NCBI GenBank assembly: GCA_033557675.1
Contig: JAWQRM010000025.1
Location: 1 to 39,654, forward strand
DNA: 39,654 bases
From: Coptodactyla brooksi
Lineage: Eukaryota > Arthropoda > Insecta > Coleoptera > Scarabaeidae
Direction: 5' to 3'
The notes beneath the pieces were generated by a model that did not search any database, was not told the origin of the DNA, and saw nothing but the letters and a program-made list of their open reading frames with translations. This document shows positions 27,185-38,897 of this stretch, piece after piece (the stretch's first letter is position 1; each line of letters opens with the position of its first letter). The translations under genes were made by a program, and so were the position numbers.

Positions 27185-27450
27185 CCAATGTTAGGTCTAG
27201 ACATGAAAGAACTGCTATCCTACAAGACCTAAAACGTAATAATATAAAAATCTATAACAGCAAAACACAACAGTCACGAAGGTACCAAACAGATAACTCT
27301 CCACCACAAACAATTCACAGCATAATACACCAGAGTAACGGACAACAAATCATGAACAATAATCCGGACAGAAAAATAACAGTCTGGCGTATAAGAAGTT
27401 TCTGAGGATGGCCCTAAAAAGCCAATACCGGTAAAGTTAGAAGAAATATA
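27185..27450 (+). other. Possible retroelement 3'-terminal relic
   Basis: A stretch ending in TTTCTGAGGATGGCCC, then AAAGCCAATACCGGTAAAG, shares the pattern CTGA-x-GATG-CC ... GG-x-CGAAACCGGT with 37793-37850 (reverse strand) and, weakly, 38671-38700. Such a motif recurs near the ends of retroelement copies in insects, probably Penelope-like, but I cannot prove the family. Confidence 0.35.
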
Positions 27451-28249
27451 AAATAATAAACCAGAAGAGTATTTTTTTTTCAGACAGTTCCAGAAACAGC
27501 TGTTCAAGGTCATATAATTCATGAATATTTTCTTACCTGGGCCCCTTTATATCTACCTGAAAAAGTCATGTTTACATTGTCTGAGTTGTTTACGATTCGA
27601 TTGTTGGATAATGAATTCATCAAGTATGAGAATTATATGGGGGGGTAACATTTAAAGAATTTACGTTTAATGTTTATGGCTATGTACATATGAAACTTGA
27701 AGTAAACAGCTGATCATGAATTGAGAAGATTTCAATACTCTGCCCCTACTTAAGAATATATATAGTTGAACTCATCTCACTTAAACATCTTTCCATTTGA
27801 AGAATGGAAGACAATAAACGTAGCTGACAGTATATAACCCAAACGAAACAGAAGCAATAGAATAACCCAATTGGGTGGTACTCAACAAAAATATTCATAA
27901 GTCAATGACTCTACGACACCTACTATAGTAATCACTAAATTGACTGAAGTTACTCAATCTACTATGCAGAGAATTATAGTGGTATATGTAAATTAAAGAA
28001 AAATATTTAACATTTTATCCGCTGTCGCCATAATCTGTTTGTCCACAAAACAAACTTATTTCCAAATATGCAGGCTTTTCATAAAAAGAATTTCCACACT
28101 AAACTTCCTACTTTTTAAATGGGGCGTATTTAGAGTTAATATTAGAAAAACAGTGTAAAAATTATTAGGTAGTTAGTGATAAAACAAATAGTTTCGAAGT
28201 AAGTATACATAATGACATTTTTGAAAAAAATCGCCAAAAATGGAAAAAT
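27451..28249. other. AT-rich stretch, nothing recognised
   Basis: There are no frames of note, no clear inverted repeats and no motif I can support. Confidence 0.5.
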
Positions 28250-28600
28250 CAAGTAGCCAATGAAAAAGTCAGGATAAAGATCAAATTTATTAGGCTCGGC
28301 CTCTCCCTAAAATTGTCCAATATATTATTAAGCAGCATTTCTGGTGTTATCTGTTACATTTTTCCAGTAATACGATTTCGGAGCTACTCTAGGTTATTAG
28401 ATTTTGCTTTTGATTACGTATTTCCATATGAAAAAATCCAGAGCATTAAAATCGTGTGCGCCATCCTGTTAGACCCATAATATTTTAGCAGGAATGCGAC
28501 AATCGTTTGGATTTGGATACCAAGCAGCAACTACTGGTACAACTTCATTTTGCAATAATTCCAGATATACTATGCCCAAATGTTAACCTAAATATTTCTC
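28250..28600 (-). pseudogene. Mariner/Tc3-like transposase relic, C-terminal part
   Basis: The minus strand encodes LQNEVVPVVAAWYPNPND, then ILWV, a stop, QDGAHDF and directly NALDFFIWKYV. The normal order is QQDGAPAH, a ~45-residue WIGR...SPDL section carrying the third catalytic Asp, then LDFFLWGxxK. The middle is deleted, so at least one catalytic residue region is lost. Confidence 0.65.
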
Positions 28601-29555
28601 AAGTCAAGCGAAATCATTCACTTGACTTTATCTACACAAGCATCAATTATTGCATTATTTGTTGTAATTGATTTACGTTTGCTTATCTGTTGCAATTCAT
28701 GGCAACTTGATCTTCCTTATGACAAGTTTCAACTAGCTGTGCAAAAATGAAAAGAAATGTGTAGTGAAGTAATATTTTTCCAAAATAAACAATAACGTCT
28801 ATATTAGCTTGTTGCCGTACTTTTTACTATCCCCGTATATGAATTTTTATGGGCCATTACCAACGGTTTATGAGTTACACACAACTTTCGACTTTTTAAA
28901 TCGCGCATCTTACTTCACAGGCGTGAACACAATTTTCCAAACTTTTATTGGGGCCCATAGTTTATGCCTTTAATAGCCTTTCCACATTTATTGCAGTTTG
29001 TAAGTGCAAAATACTTCGTCCTCCCAACTTTCTTAATTTCAACAGCAATGCAGACTTTTAAGATCCGTCTTGCATATTTATATGGCATTCATTACTTTAC
29101 AAACACATTATAGCAGGGAATAGTTAATGAGCTACAGCAGTAGTGGACAAGTTAGCGAGGATATTCATTGATGAGTACACAAGATGAGTGAATATCAAAA
29201 ATTCATCAAAAAATATACCTAAGCTTCATTTCCTTATTTATTCATCAATATTAGTTTTGCCCTCTTCAAAGCAGTCCCTATATAATATAATGTACTCGTG
29301 CCACCACTTTTTCCAATTTTTGGAGCACCTCTGGAGCTGTATGGCTTTTAGCTCTCTGGGGAGATAAAAGCAGAATGCTTATAAACAATATTTGAATTGA
29401 ATATTTATAAACACTTGTTTTAGTCATAGAATACTCCCCGAGAGCAAAATATAACATTTCCATTATTTTATAGTGGAAATATTGCTGTATTTTATTCCAA
29501 TCTCAATGCAAAATTTAATGCACAATAGTGTAATTTTTGCCATAGTCAACAATAA
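28601..29555. other. Unclassified AT-rich stretch
   Basis: Only short frames without recognisable domains are present. A 61-codon minus frame at 29278-29463 has no support as a gene. Confidence 0.45.
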
Positions 29556-29559
29556 AATG

Positions 29560-29890
29560 AACACAATCTTCTCTTTCGGTAGCCAGTAATTCTTAATTTC
29601 TACATTAAAGAATCTCTCTGGAATCGCCATCGACCCCTTTCATCTCATTCTTGGCCTTCCCTTCGATCTTGCTCCGTGCATTGTCCGATAAATATCTGGA
29701 GTTTTTCTGGACTTCGGTCTTTCCCCACTTTGGCCAAATGACCAGTCCATTGCAATCATTGGATATTAATAAATTCAGATAATGGTGGGTATCCTTGTAG
29801 CGCTGGTATAGTTCGAAGTTATATTTCTCCCCCTATCGGTTGTTTTCCTGCACTGGATCCAATATTCTCCGCAGGACCTTCCATTAACTT
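29560..29890 (-). pseudogene. LINE ORF2 C-terminal fragment
   Basis: The minus strand encodes PALQGYPPLSEFINIQ, then LQWTGHLAKVGKDRSPEK and, further, GRWRFQRDSL. This is a degenerate form of the LRWxGHVxRM ... R-x-P-K-K ... W-R block found at the C-terminus of many non-LTR retrotransposon RT proteins. Stops interrupt it. Confidence 0.6.
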
Positions 29891-30104
29891 ATAATTACAA
29901 TCGGTTTAATAAAGGTCTTATATACATATAACATGAACATTCAATTTATTTCCTTTTATCTTAATTATTATTTGGTTTGGTCTTCATTTTTTGATATCTA
30001 ATATATCATTGTTTGATATATTATAATATATCCAATATATTTATTGATTCTGTCTTTAGAAGTACTAATATAAAGAATGTACAATTTTTGAAATTGTATT
30101 AGTG

Positions 30105-32525
30105 TCTTACAAGGGAAGGTTTGCCTTTTTTATATGTGCCTTGAAAGCCCCTGGGACGAGTAATAAAGGTTGCAAGTTAAGGTAAAAAGTATTTATTCGC
30201 TTGCAGATTGAAAACGAAAACTGTTATCGAAATGTGGTAAACGCAAACTATATTAAATTTTGAAGAGCTTTCTCTTGATATATCACATGTATACCAGAAG
30301 GCTAAAGAGGATAAACTACCCCCTAGCTTTTTGGAATAATTTAAAAACTACCCTATCGATTTTGGCAGCGTTAAGTACACATATAATAAGTTTAAAGATA
30401 TTAGTTACGTGTTTTTTCCTATTCTCCGCAGACCACCCCCCGCGAAGTTACGGGGGATATTATGCACACCCTTTCCGTAAGAATAATGTGACAAAACTGT
30501 TAGGTATTTAGAAAATACTTAAATTAGTCACACAATAAGATGTTTGTGGTAAAATGCGGCATTTACGACATTTAGGGGTGGTCGGGGTTAACTACCCTAA
30601 TAAAAATTCAAGCTGGTGTTACTTGCTGATTTTGATCACATTTAGCGCAGTGTTTGTTTTATGCGTAACGTAAAAACCTTTGAATGAATTTATGGGGGTT
30701 AGAAATTACGGGTATGAAGTGTATTTTTGCCAATATCTCGAAAACGAAAACTGTTGTCGAAAAGTTTTAAGTATTCGTTAGTATTCCTTTCTAAAAATCT
30801 CTATGGATGTTCCATGAAACAAATTATCATATTTTTCTTTAAATAAAAAATCGATATAAGGTATATAAATAAATATTTACTTGTAATGAGTTTAAAAGCA
30901 ACAAACAGAAAAATGGTAAAATATCCCGAACATTGGATTCTATATTACTGATTTAATTTTTTGTAAAATTTTATTTTTATTCTATATATTGCTGACAATA
31001 ATAAAAATCATGAAAAAAAATGTTTTAGACACAGGGATTGTTTGCACCAAGCACATGTTATAGCAACCTCCACTGGATTTTCTAATTGTTTTGGTCTTTC
31101 TTCTATATATCCACTTGCCAACTATGCATATTTAAAAACATTGATAAATCGAGGAGTGGACAGCTGGTTATGCGTTAGGGATCAAGTTATTTGTAAAGAA
31201 TAACTTGATCAGAGAATCTTCTAATAACATTTTTCCATATTCTAAAGCCAAATACATCAAGAGGCTGTAGTTGTCCCTACAGATATAGAAAAATATTTCA
31301 AATTAGTATCTGATGGAGCTACTTCACTACTAATTTCAGGACAGTGGCCACTCCAAGAATCCAATAATAGTAATGATTTGGATGCAGTATTTGGAAAATA
31401 TACATTTTATAGTCAGTTTTTCATGTATTCTGAAGTTAGCTTTTCAGACTGACGCCAAAATGAATATATTATCTGCTTTGAACATTGTATTTGCTTTACC
31501 CTCGGTCCAAACTAAAAGTGGAGAAAGATGCTTCCCATCCCCAGATATGATGGCTTGAATTGTATAGCTATGCGTTGTAGATGACACCCACTGGACTACA
31601 CTTTCAACAGTTTTAACGCCTAAATCACTTAAAGTTCTTGCTGAATAAAATTCCGCTTTGATCTGAATTATAGGAATTCTCAGGGCTAAAACATTTATTG
31701 ATTTGCCTCTTTTACAAATTCTTTAGGTAATGTTTTTACACAAACAAATACTGTGCTAAATTTCATCAAAATCAGCAAGTAACACCCGCGAAAGAATGAA
31801 TTTTTATTAGGGTAGTTAACCCCAGTCACCCCTGAATGTCGTAAATGCCTTATTTTACCATAAACACCTTACTGAGTGACTAATTTACGTGTCATTACAG
31901 TTTAAGTTGCAATAAATATTATTTCTTTTCCTATTTAGAATGTGCTGCTCGTTTTAAGTTCAACAGTTTATTTACATGTTTATTTACTTAAGCTTTCTCC
32001 TATTTTGATATATATCGTAATATGGTTTAATAATAGAGTGGGAATAGAAGTGAGAAATAGGGATATTTAGCAAATATTTCGGACATATACCAAGCGACTA
32101 TGTGAATCTTGACATTCACTGGAGAAAGTCGATATTCTCCAGATTACAGTCTTTCACGGTAACATATACTTAAAATACTTAAAACCGATAGTGTAGTTTT
32201 TAAATTATTTCAAAAAACTGGGAGTAGTTTACCCCTTTTAACTTTCTGGTATATGTGTGATATATCAATAGAAAGCTCTTCAAAAATGAATAATGCTATT
32301 TAGTTTGCACTTACCACATTTCAATAACAGTTTTCGTTTTCAAAATACAAGTGAATAAATACTTTTTCCCTCAATTTGCAACCCTTATTACTCGCCCCAG
32401 GGGCATTTACACCACGTATAAAAAAATACGTAAACCTCATTTTTGTCCATTCTATCACCGTTTCAAATTTCATCGAAATCGGTGAGGGACAGTTGTGGTA
32501 CTTCCCTTGTCAGAATATTCTCGAC
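30105..32525. mobile_element. Jerky-like DNA transposon with long inverted terminal regions (~2.4 kb)
   Basis: The left region (30105-30760) and right region (31700-32525) are imperfect reverse complements over most of 600-700 bp. Block A (TTACTCGCCCCAGGGGC) is at 30140/32400. A CCAGAAGGCTAAA-like block stands at 30293/32225. A GTGGTAAAATGCGGCATTTACGAC block is at 30547/31850, and a GGGGTTAACTACCCTAATAAA block at 30585/31815. The outermost matching ends are CTTACAAGGGAAG (30107) and CTTCCCTTGTCAG (32505). The left arm lacks a piece just inside the end. The centre carries a minus-strand transposase relic. I could not confirm a target-site duplication. Confidence 0.7.
31000..31740 (-). pseudogene. 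Jerky/pogo-like transposase relic, DDE part
   Basis: On the minus strand from about 31720: SPENSYNSDQSG, then (frame change) EFYSARTLSDLGVK, HSYTIQAIISGDGKHLSPLLVW (31650-31490), then near 31340 LLDSWSGHCPE (conserved LLDSW-x-GH) and further degenerate C-terminal sequence to about 31000. The NSDQS segment is nearly the same as in the relic at 22905-23660, so the two relics are complementary halves of one transposon family. Multiple stops are present. Confidence 0.65.
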
Positions 32526-32589
32526 AGGTAAATACTGAATATGACTTAATTACAGAAAAATACTGCAGGAACTTACTGCAAAGTTCCAA

Positions 32590-32810
32590 CATAGTTCCCG
32601 CATACATATTCAATGCAATTACCAGAGTAGGTCACATTCCAAGTATCCGGAACATAGCATAAATGAAAGTGATTCCTAAACCTGGGAATCAACCGAAATC
32701 AGTAACGTCACATAGGTCAATACATTTACTTTCTGTACTATTCAAGCTTTACGAGGATACGTTACAAAAACTCAGGAAAATAATGGAAACAAAAAGCCTA
32801 ATTCGAATTG
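32590..32810 (+). pseudogene. LINE reverse transcriptase fragment (jockey-like)
   Basis: The plus strand gives HIFNAITRVGHIPSIRNIA, then KVIPKPGNQPKSVTSHRS and IHLLSVLFKLYEDTLQK, a clear match to the IFNAIL...YFP..WK.A.IMI.KPGK ... YRPISLL...K.FE block of jockey/CR1-type RTs. One stop (after NIA) breaks it, and neither the catalytic centre nor the endonuclease is here. Confidence 0.65.
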
Positions 32811-32865
32811 TACTTTCATGGTTTTTACTTTGACGATTCATAGGTTATATGATTTTTTTTATTAA

Positions 32866-32930
32866 AATAGGATCACAGGATCCGAACCAACGATCTGCAT
32901 AGCAGATGCTCTAAGATACAGATTTTCAAT
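32866..32930 (-). other. tRNA-like 3' half (B-box-like sequence)
   Basis: The minus strand reads CTTAGAGCATCTGC, TATGCAGATC and GTTGGTTCGGATCC, then TGTGATCCTA. This resembles the D-arm end, anticodon arm and T-arm of a tRNA. GGTTCGGATCC differs from the B box GGTTCGANTCC at one base. The 5' half cannot be folded well, so it is a tRNA pseudogene or SINE-like piece at best. Confidence 0.25.
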
Positions 32931-32984
32931 AAGACTAATTACAGCTTTTAAGAAGTAAACATTAAAGAGCTTTATTAAATCGAA

Positions 32985-33190
32985 TTTGCCAAATTTCGAT
33001 AACAGTTTTCGTTTTTGAAATACTAGCGGATAAATACTTTTTTCCTCAATTTGTAACCCTTATTACTCGCCCCAGGGGCTTCTAGGGCTTTAACCTTATT
33101 TTTGTCCATTCTATCGCTGTACCAAATTGCATCGAAATCGGTGAGTGACAGTTGTGACACTTACCTCGTTAGTGTCACAACTGTCAACAA
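32985..33190 (+). repeat. Solo terminal repeat A of the jerky-like family, ending in a hairpin
   Basis: A further copy of the block with CGATAACAGTTTTCGTTTT, AATAAATACTTTTTTCCTC and TTACTCGCCCCAGGGGC, followed by TTTGTCCATTCTATCG and CATCGAAATCGGTGAG as in the copy at 32230-32500. It ends in a perfect 16-bp hairpin: arms 33146-33161 and 33171-33186, with a 9-base loop. Confidence 0.75.
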
Positions 33191-34390
33191 GTGTTGTAAC
33201 TTCTAGAAGAGCAATAGAGAGGCATCGATTCTAGTTTCGAAAATTTTGTAGCAAGTAGAGCTACAGAGTGGATAAATTGGAAGAGCAAGCATCAGTACAA
33301 GTAGTTTGACTTAACATCACGATCTAACGTTAAGTTGTTGGTCCCGGCTACCAGTCGTACACCTCTGCAGGGGAGGGTGATGTGACATATTCCAGTTTTT
33401 CATATTTCACATTTCTACATCGTGCGTCCCAAATATAAAACATCAGAATACATCAAGGGAATCTCAGCGGTAGTAAAGCCTGAGCTTTAATCGCTTTTTA
33501 CAACGTAACGGCTCCAATTCTATGCCACGAATGTTACCCCAGAGTACCACTTTCAAAATTGCACGTATGTGGCGCAAATAATAAGCGTGCTCTCAGGCGC
33601 TAGTTGGCGTTTTAATCGTAGGTGGCACGCGGAAACGATAACGCGAAAAAATTGTTGGCCGAGCTTATTTGAACTTTTAAATTGCAAATTATGGATAACC
33701 GACCGCTGACCTATCTGCACCTCGAAGAGTGGGGTTATTGATTTTAATTTTATTAGCCGGCCCACGCAATCGTTTAGCATTTTCCTGCATCCGCTCGTAG
33801 CGCCGCCTAGGTGTATTGTTAACGCGAGCACGAAATACACTTATTGTTTCCATTAATTCCACTAACAATGTATCGGTTTGCAAAATTAAACCAATAAATA
33901 CCGATTCATTTGGCCCACATTAACTTTGTATGCGAAATAGCATTGCGATACAATGCAGGTAGATAGTTGGGGCTATATACAGTAGACAGCACGAACTGAA
34001 CATGCATTGTGCATGTTCGTTGGCGTTACCTGAAACAAAAGAAATAGTCGTCCATCATTGTGAACATTATTTAACATTTTTCCTTTGTCTAGATTACGTT
34101 ATTGACTTTATTTTACTTTTGTCCCCCCATCTGTTTGTCTTCTCTTATACTTTCCCTCCACTATCTTCTTTGTCCCTGCTAACTATTGTTTTTCCTTGCA
34201 CAAGACTTGAAAAACTTATCTGTGGTGTGCCATTGTTTTTTAATGTCTTTCGCTATTCTCTGTTAATGCGAAAATCCTATAATACTTTTCGTCTATGAGA
34301 GAACTCCTATATCTATGAATCATCAGTAAGGATTTGCTCAACATCCCCAATGCTTACGTAGGCCTTATTTTCTAATAACTCCTTTCTACA
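33191..34390. other. Unclassified stretch with a short minus-strand frame
   Basis: Overlapping minus-strand frames at 33553-33883 (95 and 64 codons, with FRARVNNTPRRRYERMQ) lie in less AT-rich DNA and may be the 3' end of a transposon gene, but I recognise no family. The rest, including a T-rich plus-strand frame at 34002-34298, shows no supportable feature. Confidence 0.35.
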
Positions 34391-34409
34391 GGCACACACA
34401 TACACACAC

Positions 34410-35765
34410 ATCTGTGTTAATGGCCACCTATCTAAAGCGGCCACCTGAGGTAACTCGTCATTTACAGCCACCCTTATAAAACGACCTCGGCGAAATAAAA
34501 CCAAATTTTTACGGCCTACCTTCATAGAAATTTATCTGCCGATATCGGCCGGACTATTTATGGTCTATCCTTATTGAGGGAAATACCCAATATTATTTCG
34601 TATTTGTGTAAATATAATTGCGGATAGTGAAAAACTAAGTTCGCGAAAATTGGCCGAAAAATATGGGGTTGGAAAAATACAAATTAACGATATTACGAAA
34701 AATAAAGGTTAATTAAGAAAGATGATTGAGGAAGGTGTTGACTTGGAGAAAAATCGAAAACTTCCGAAGTGGGAAGGATTGGCTGTGGATCAAGTCGTCT
34801 ACAATTGGTTTTGAAAAGCCACAAATAAAGCAATTCCAATATCTGGGCCGGTCCTTAAACAAAAAGCACTGGAGACAGCACGCAGTTTAAAGATGGAAAA
34901 TTTCGCAGCATCTAATGGATGGCTGGAAAGTTTCTGCCGGTGACACAGTATAACTTTTAAATCAATTTGTGGTGAGCTCGCAGAGGTTAATTTGGAAAAG
35001 AAAAACATGGAAAAGAAAAATATAAAAAAATGAAAATGAGGAATAAACAAGCTCTTAACCGTAAAAAAAACCAAAATATATTAAGAGGAAAAGTAAACAA
35101 AAATATACCTCAAATAAATCATAACAGAAATATGAACACCCTATAGTATACAAAAGCCCAAGAAAATACGTAAATCCAAAATAATAGGCAACAGAATCAG
35201 TGTACAAAAGGTATTAAGTAAAATAAAACAAAATTAGTGCACCAATTTTCAGTTTAAAAGGTACGAAAAATTGACCTAATAATGAATATCGTGAACGCAA
35301 AAAAACGTAACACTGTAACCTATAGCAAAATTCAATAATAATGAAAATTGATCAAGACAAAAAAAATCCTAAACGTATCTCACTAAATGAAATGTCGTTT
35401 AAATGCAAAACATTACAATTAATATATGACAAATATTGAACACACAATAAAATCTCGACTTAAAAGACACTAACTTGAATTTAAATTGACCAAACAAAAG
35501 ACCGCAATAAACAAAAACATAAGCCATCAATACAAAAAATATAAACTCATTAATAAGGACAAAATTAAAATTGGAATTAGAATTGATTTAGATGCAACGC
35601 CCTCACTGGAGAAACGATGAAACCACATAAAAGGACACTATAGAAACCTCTAATAAAATGCCTTGAAAGTCAAAACAGTAACAATTTTAAGAAATTATTC
35701 TCCTCGAGATGTCTTTAATGCCGACGAAACACCACTCCATGCCAAATAAGACATTTGGAAGTTGT
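34410..35765 (+). pseudogene. Tigger/pogo-like transposon relic (5' terminus, CENP-B HTH, start of DDE)
   Basis: At 34415-34530 is a terminal-type region with repeated GGCCACCT..., AAAGCGGCCACCTGAGG and AAAACGACCTCGG, as seen in Tigger-type ends. From 34630 the plus strand encodes SSRKLAEKYGVGKIQIN, then KWEGLAVDQVVYNWF, IPISGPVLKQKALETAR and FAASNGWLESFC, the two helix-turn-helix units of CENP-B/Tigger transposases. After ~650 bp of unrelated AT-rich DNA (35040-35690), RDVFNADETPLHAK at 35705-35750 supplies the first catalytic Asp. Stops and the insertion make it inactive. Confidence 0.7.
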
Positions 35766-35905
35766 TCAAAACTGTTTTTTGATAAATATTCAGTTCCGCA
35801 GCTACGTCGCAAGATGAAATGTGCAGATCTCCTTCCATTTTTCGAAGAATTTCATCGACTTTTTCAATAATTGGTCGACCAGAGCACTGCGCTGGTCATT
35901 TTTAA
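35745..35905 (-). pseudogene. Mariner-like transposase HTH fragment
   Basis: The minus strand encodes CSGRPIIEKVDEILRKM, then GDLHISSCDVAAELNIYQKT, which fits the GRP hook plus second helix-turn-helix of mariner transposases. It abuts the Tigger-like NADET block head-on, so one element inserted at or recombined into the other. Confidence 0.55.
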
Positions 35906-35909
35906 AATC

Positions 35910-37780
35910 AACCAATGCCTTAGTTGATTTAGTAATTGATTTATGTTCCTCCAATAGATTTATTTCTCTTTTTATTGGTTTTTAAATTTTTAATTCTGAA
36001 AAACGTTTGAAGTATACATTAAAGTATCATATTTTCGCAATCTTTTGACTTTTTGCAAATTTTGGAAGTTGCGATTTGTTAAAAATCCAGACGTGATGCG
36101 AAAAATGGAGGTTATTTTCGGATTCATCTCTAAGAAATACATAGGAATCAATTAACAAAAGCTAAAAAACATGACACATCCCAAATTTTGCAGGCTTGTG
36201 TAATCAATATCACTCATTATATTTGTAGTTCATTTATTAGTATAGTATCACCTATTATCACCCACCATTATTTGTAGTGTCTCATCAACATCACCCATTA
36301 TTATTTGTAGTCCATTTATATATTAAGTAATGGTTACATTTCCAATAAATTGCTGATGTCTTCCATAAAACGAGGTACTATTTCCTGTCGAAGATGTAAT
36401 ATTCGGTTGTAAGGTAATTAAATGTAATATTCCTTTGTTTTACCCCACATATAACTGATATATATCGATTTTTGTGGTTGCACTGCACACTATAATTTAT
36501 ATTTCATGGTCTTGTTAATATAAATCAGTCAACTACTAGCACTATTACTACTAATAGATAATAATAAAGGTTTCCCTTGATTAAATACTCAATGCAAACA
36601 CATTATTTTTGAATTAGACCTTAATAGGTTTAATTTACCATAATGATTATACTATAATTATGTCATTACTCATTGTTCCGTAGTCTATCCTTTTATAACA
36701 AAATAATACAAGCTTTTACAGCTATTCCCATTAGACGTGTATGTCGTGTTACCAAGCATGTTAGACATCTGGTTGGTGAATCTTTAACTGGTTTTTGTTA
36801 GTAGATATTGTTGATTGGTACTTGTACTTAAGTTTATTTTGTACTTATGTCTAACATAACAGCCTCTCTATTTGAAATTAGCTTTTACGGCTTAAATTAA
36901 TACTAGTGCTTTCTTTCTATTACTAGCGCATATAGTGTACATAAAGATAGAAAGCAGTTAAAAAGCCAAGTATTTATTAAAAAATAAATACTTGGTAAAT
37001 ATGGGCAATGATCTGGTAACTAAAAAGTAACCAGATCTTCCCATTTCAAACATTCGTGAGCTGAGTATTTTTCTTCATTAGAACATTTCAAAGTGTCACG
37101 TGGGACTTTGACATTTCTGAAAGTCAAAAAAAAAATCTTACACATGCCATATACATAATTTTAAAGTTAGTGCCTAGAAGCTATTCTGTCAAAATATATT
37201 CTCCGAACCCTTCGTTAAGGTATACAAATAGATCAAGAACAACATAAAGAATATGTTACATGAATGATTACACCAATTGCATAAACAATTTAAAAATCAA
37301 CTATCACTTTTAATTTTATTAAAGGACGTAAAGCTCACTTTCAAATTGAAATGTACACTGTGCTGTTCTTATGAATTGTAAGGAACAAGAGAAACATCCT
37401 AGGAAGGACCAAGTGGAAACATGAGCGCTTATTCCACCACGGAGGAACTTCGATATTATTTTTTCAAGAATATCGAAGTATTTGTTAGCTTTACTCATTA
37501 TTATAATTTTCACAGAAGGCAAACTGTTGAAGTAATTATTCAACGAATTATTACACTCTTCATACAATTGGGACACTCTTTATTATTAGCAGAGTGATTT
37601 CTGTCAATTTTGAATGTAAATTTATTAATAATACCATTAGAATTTATACATTATTCAAGGCTTTCCTATAATCACAGCAATCTAATCGAATTGGATATAA
37701 TTAAGTCATTGAACAATATGAAATATATATTTTTCTGTTGTATTTTTTAATAGAAAATAATACTTTTACTGGCTGTTTTA
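35910..37780. other. AT-rich non-coding stretch with small repeats and hairpins
   Basis: Three imperfect copies of a ~33-45 bp unit (AATATCACTCATTAT, then TTTGTAGT) lie at 36205-36320. Two adjacent hairpins stand at 36966-36995 (13-bp perfect stem, 4-base loop) and 37000-37043 (12-bp stem with one mismatch, plus an outer ATGGG/CCCAT pair). A further 11-bp hairpin is at about 37446-37480 (ACTTCGATATT). No gene is recognised. Confidence 0.5.
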
Positions 37781-37784
37781 ATTT

Positions 37785-38705
37785 GTTTTATTCAGCTAAC
37801 CGGTTTCGGCCTAATTATGGGCCCCCAGAGCTTTATAATAACAAGGTTTGTGTTAAGAGGTAGATTCGTTATTTTGATTGTGTAGGCTGGGATATTATAT
37901 GCGATATTGTGGTATTGTTTTATGAACAGTTTTAGTTATGTTTGGTTAAAGCTATTTGGAATGTTTTGTTATGATGTCGTCCTAAGCCTAGGTGTTAGTT
38001 AATTATAAAATAGGATCATCAAGGTGTATCAGATATGTGACTTACGTTATGAGCGCTACCAAAGTCTCTACTGGTCTGTATTTGTCATCTGGATTATGTT
38101 GTAGAATCAGCTGGTATGAAGTATGATGGTAAGTTTCTCTATTGCGCGTTAAATCTGTCCGAAATTGTAATAAAAGTCGAATTCGAACAACAAATTAATA
38201 TGAGTAAATAATAACAATTCTAGCGAAACAATTTGTTACAATTGTTATTATTTACTCATATTAATTATATAATTTTTATAGAAATTTACCTTTCGATTGT
38301 CTTTGAAGTTATTCCAGAAATTACTTGTATTTGAATTTTCGTTTTAGTCTGTATTTGTCATCTGGATTATGTGTGTATTTAGGATCAGCTGGTGTGAAGT
38401 ATAATATAGGCCAGCAGAGACTTTGGTAGCACTCAAAACGTAAGTCACATATCTGACACACTAAGAGATACCTTGGTGATCCTACTTTATAATCAACTAA
38501 CACCTAGACTTAAGACGAGACTATAACAAAACATTCCAAATAGCTTTAATCGAACACTCAAACATAACTAAAGCTATTCATAAAACAATACCACAATATC
38601 GCATGTAATATCCCAGCCTACACAGCTAACAAATCTACCTCTTAACACAAATATTGTTATTATAGAACTCTGAAGATGACCTATAATTAGACCTATGAGT
38701 TAATC
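37785..38705. mobile_element. Large inverted-repeat unit with central 27-bp palindrome
   Basis: The left arm (about 37795-38075) is repeated in reverse at about 38415-38700, sharing TAACACCTAG, ACATTCCAAATAGCTTTAA, ATAAAACAATACCACAATAT and ATCCCAGCCTACACA. Inside the arms, CTGTATTTGTCATCTGGATT is present in direct orientation at about 38079 and 38350. Between them sits a perfect 27-bp inverted repeat (38193-38219 and 38240-38266). The left outer end carries the reverse complement of a GGCCGAAACCGGTTAGC motif typical of retroelement ends. It is probably two head-to-head copies of a retroelement terminus. Confidence 0.65.
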
Positions 38706-38768
38706 ACTGGTTACCACTTCATCAAAACAATAATAAATTGCTCGATGCGCATTTCGTCGACAAAGTCG

Positions 38769-38895
38769 ACATTGTCATTGACATTGACATTGTCCATTGA
38801 CATTGTCATTGACATTGTCATTGACATTGTCATTGACATTGTCATTGACATTGTCATTGACATTGTCATTGACATTGTCATTGACATTGTCATTT
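38769..38895. repeat. 12-bp minisatellite (ATTGTCATTGAC)n
   Basis: About ten copies of a 12-bp unit that itself is two variants of the hexamer CATTGA/CATTGT. One unit contains an extra C (near 38794). It creates stop-free shadow frames on both strands that are not genes. Confidence 0.95.
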
Positions 38896-38897
38896 AC

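Noticed and set aside
34002..34298. 98-codon plus-strand frame as a small membrane protein
   Set aside because: Its hydrophobicity comes from a T/C-rich tract; there is no domain, and it lies in transposon debris.
37793..37850. A second hammerhead ribozyme (reverse strand, CGAAACCGG)
   Set aside because: It has a CGAAAC-like segment but lacks a CUGAUGA core and the GUC triplet at the right place.
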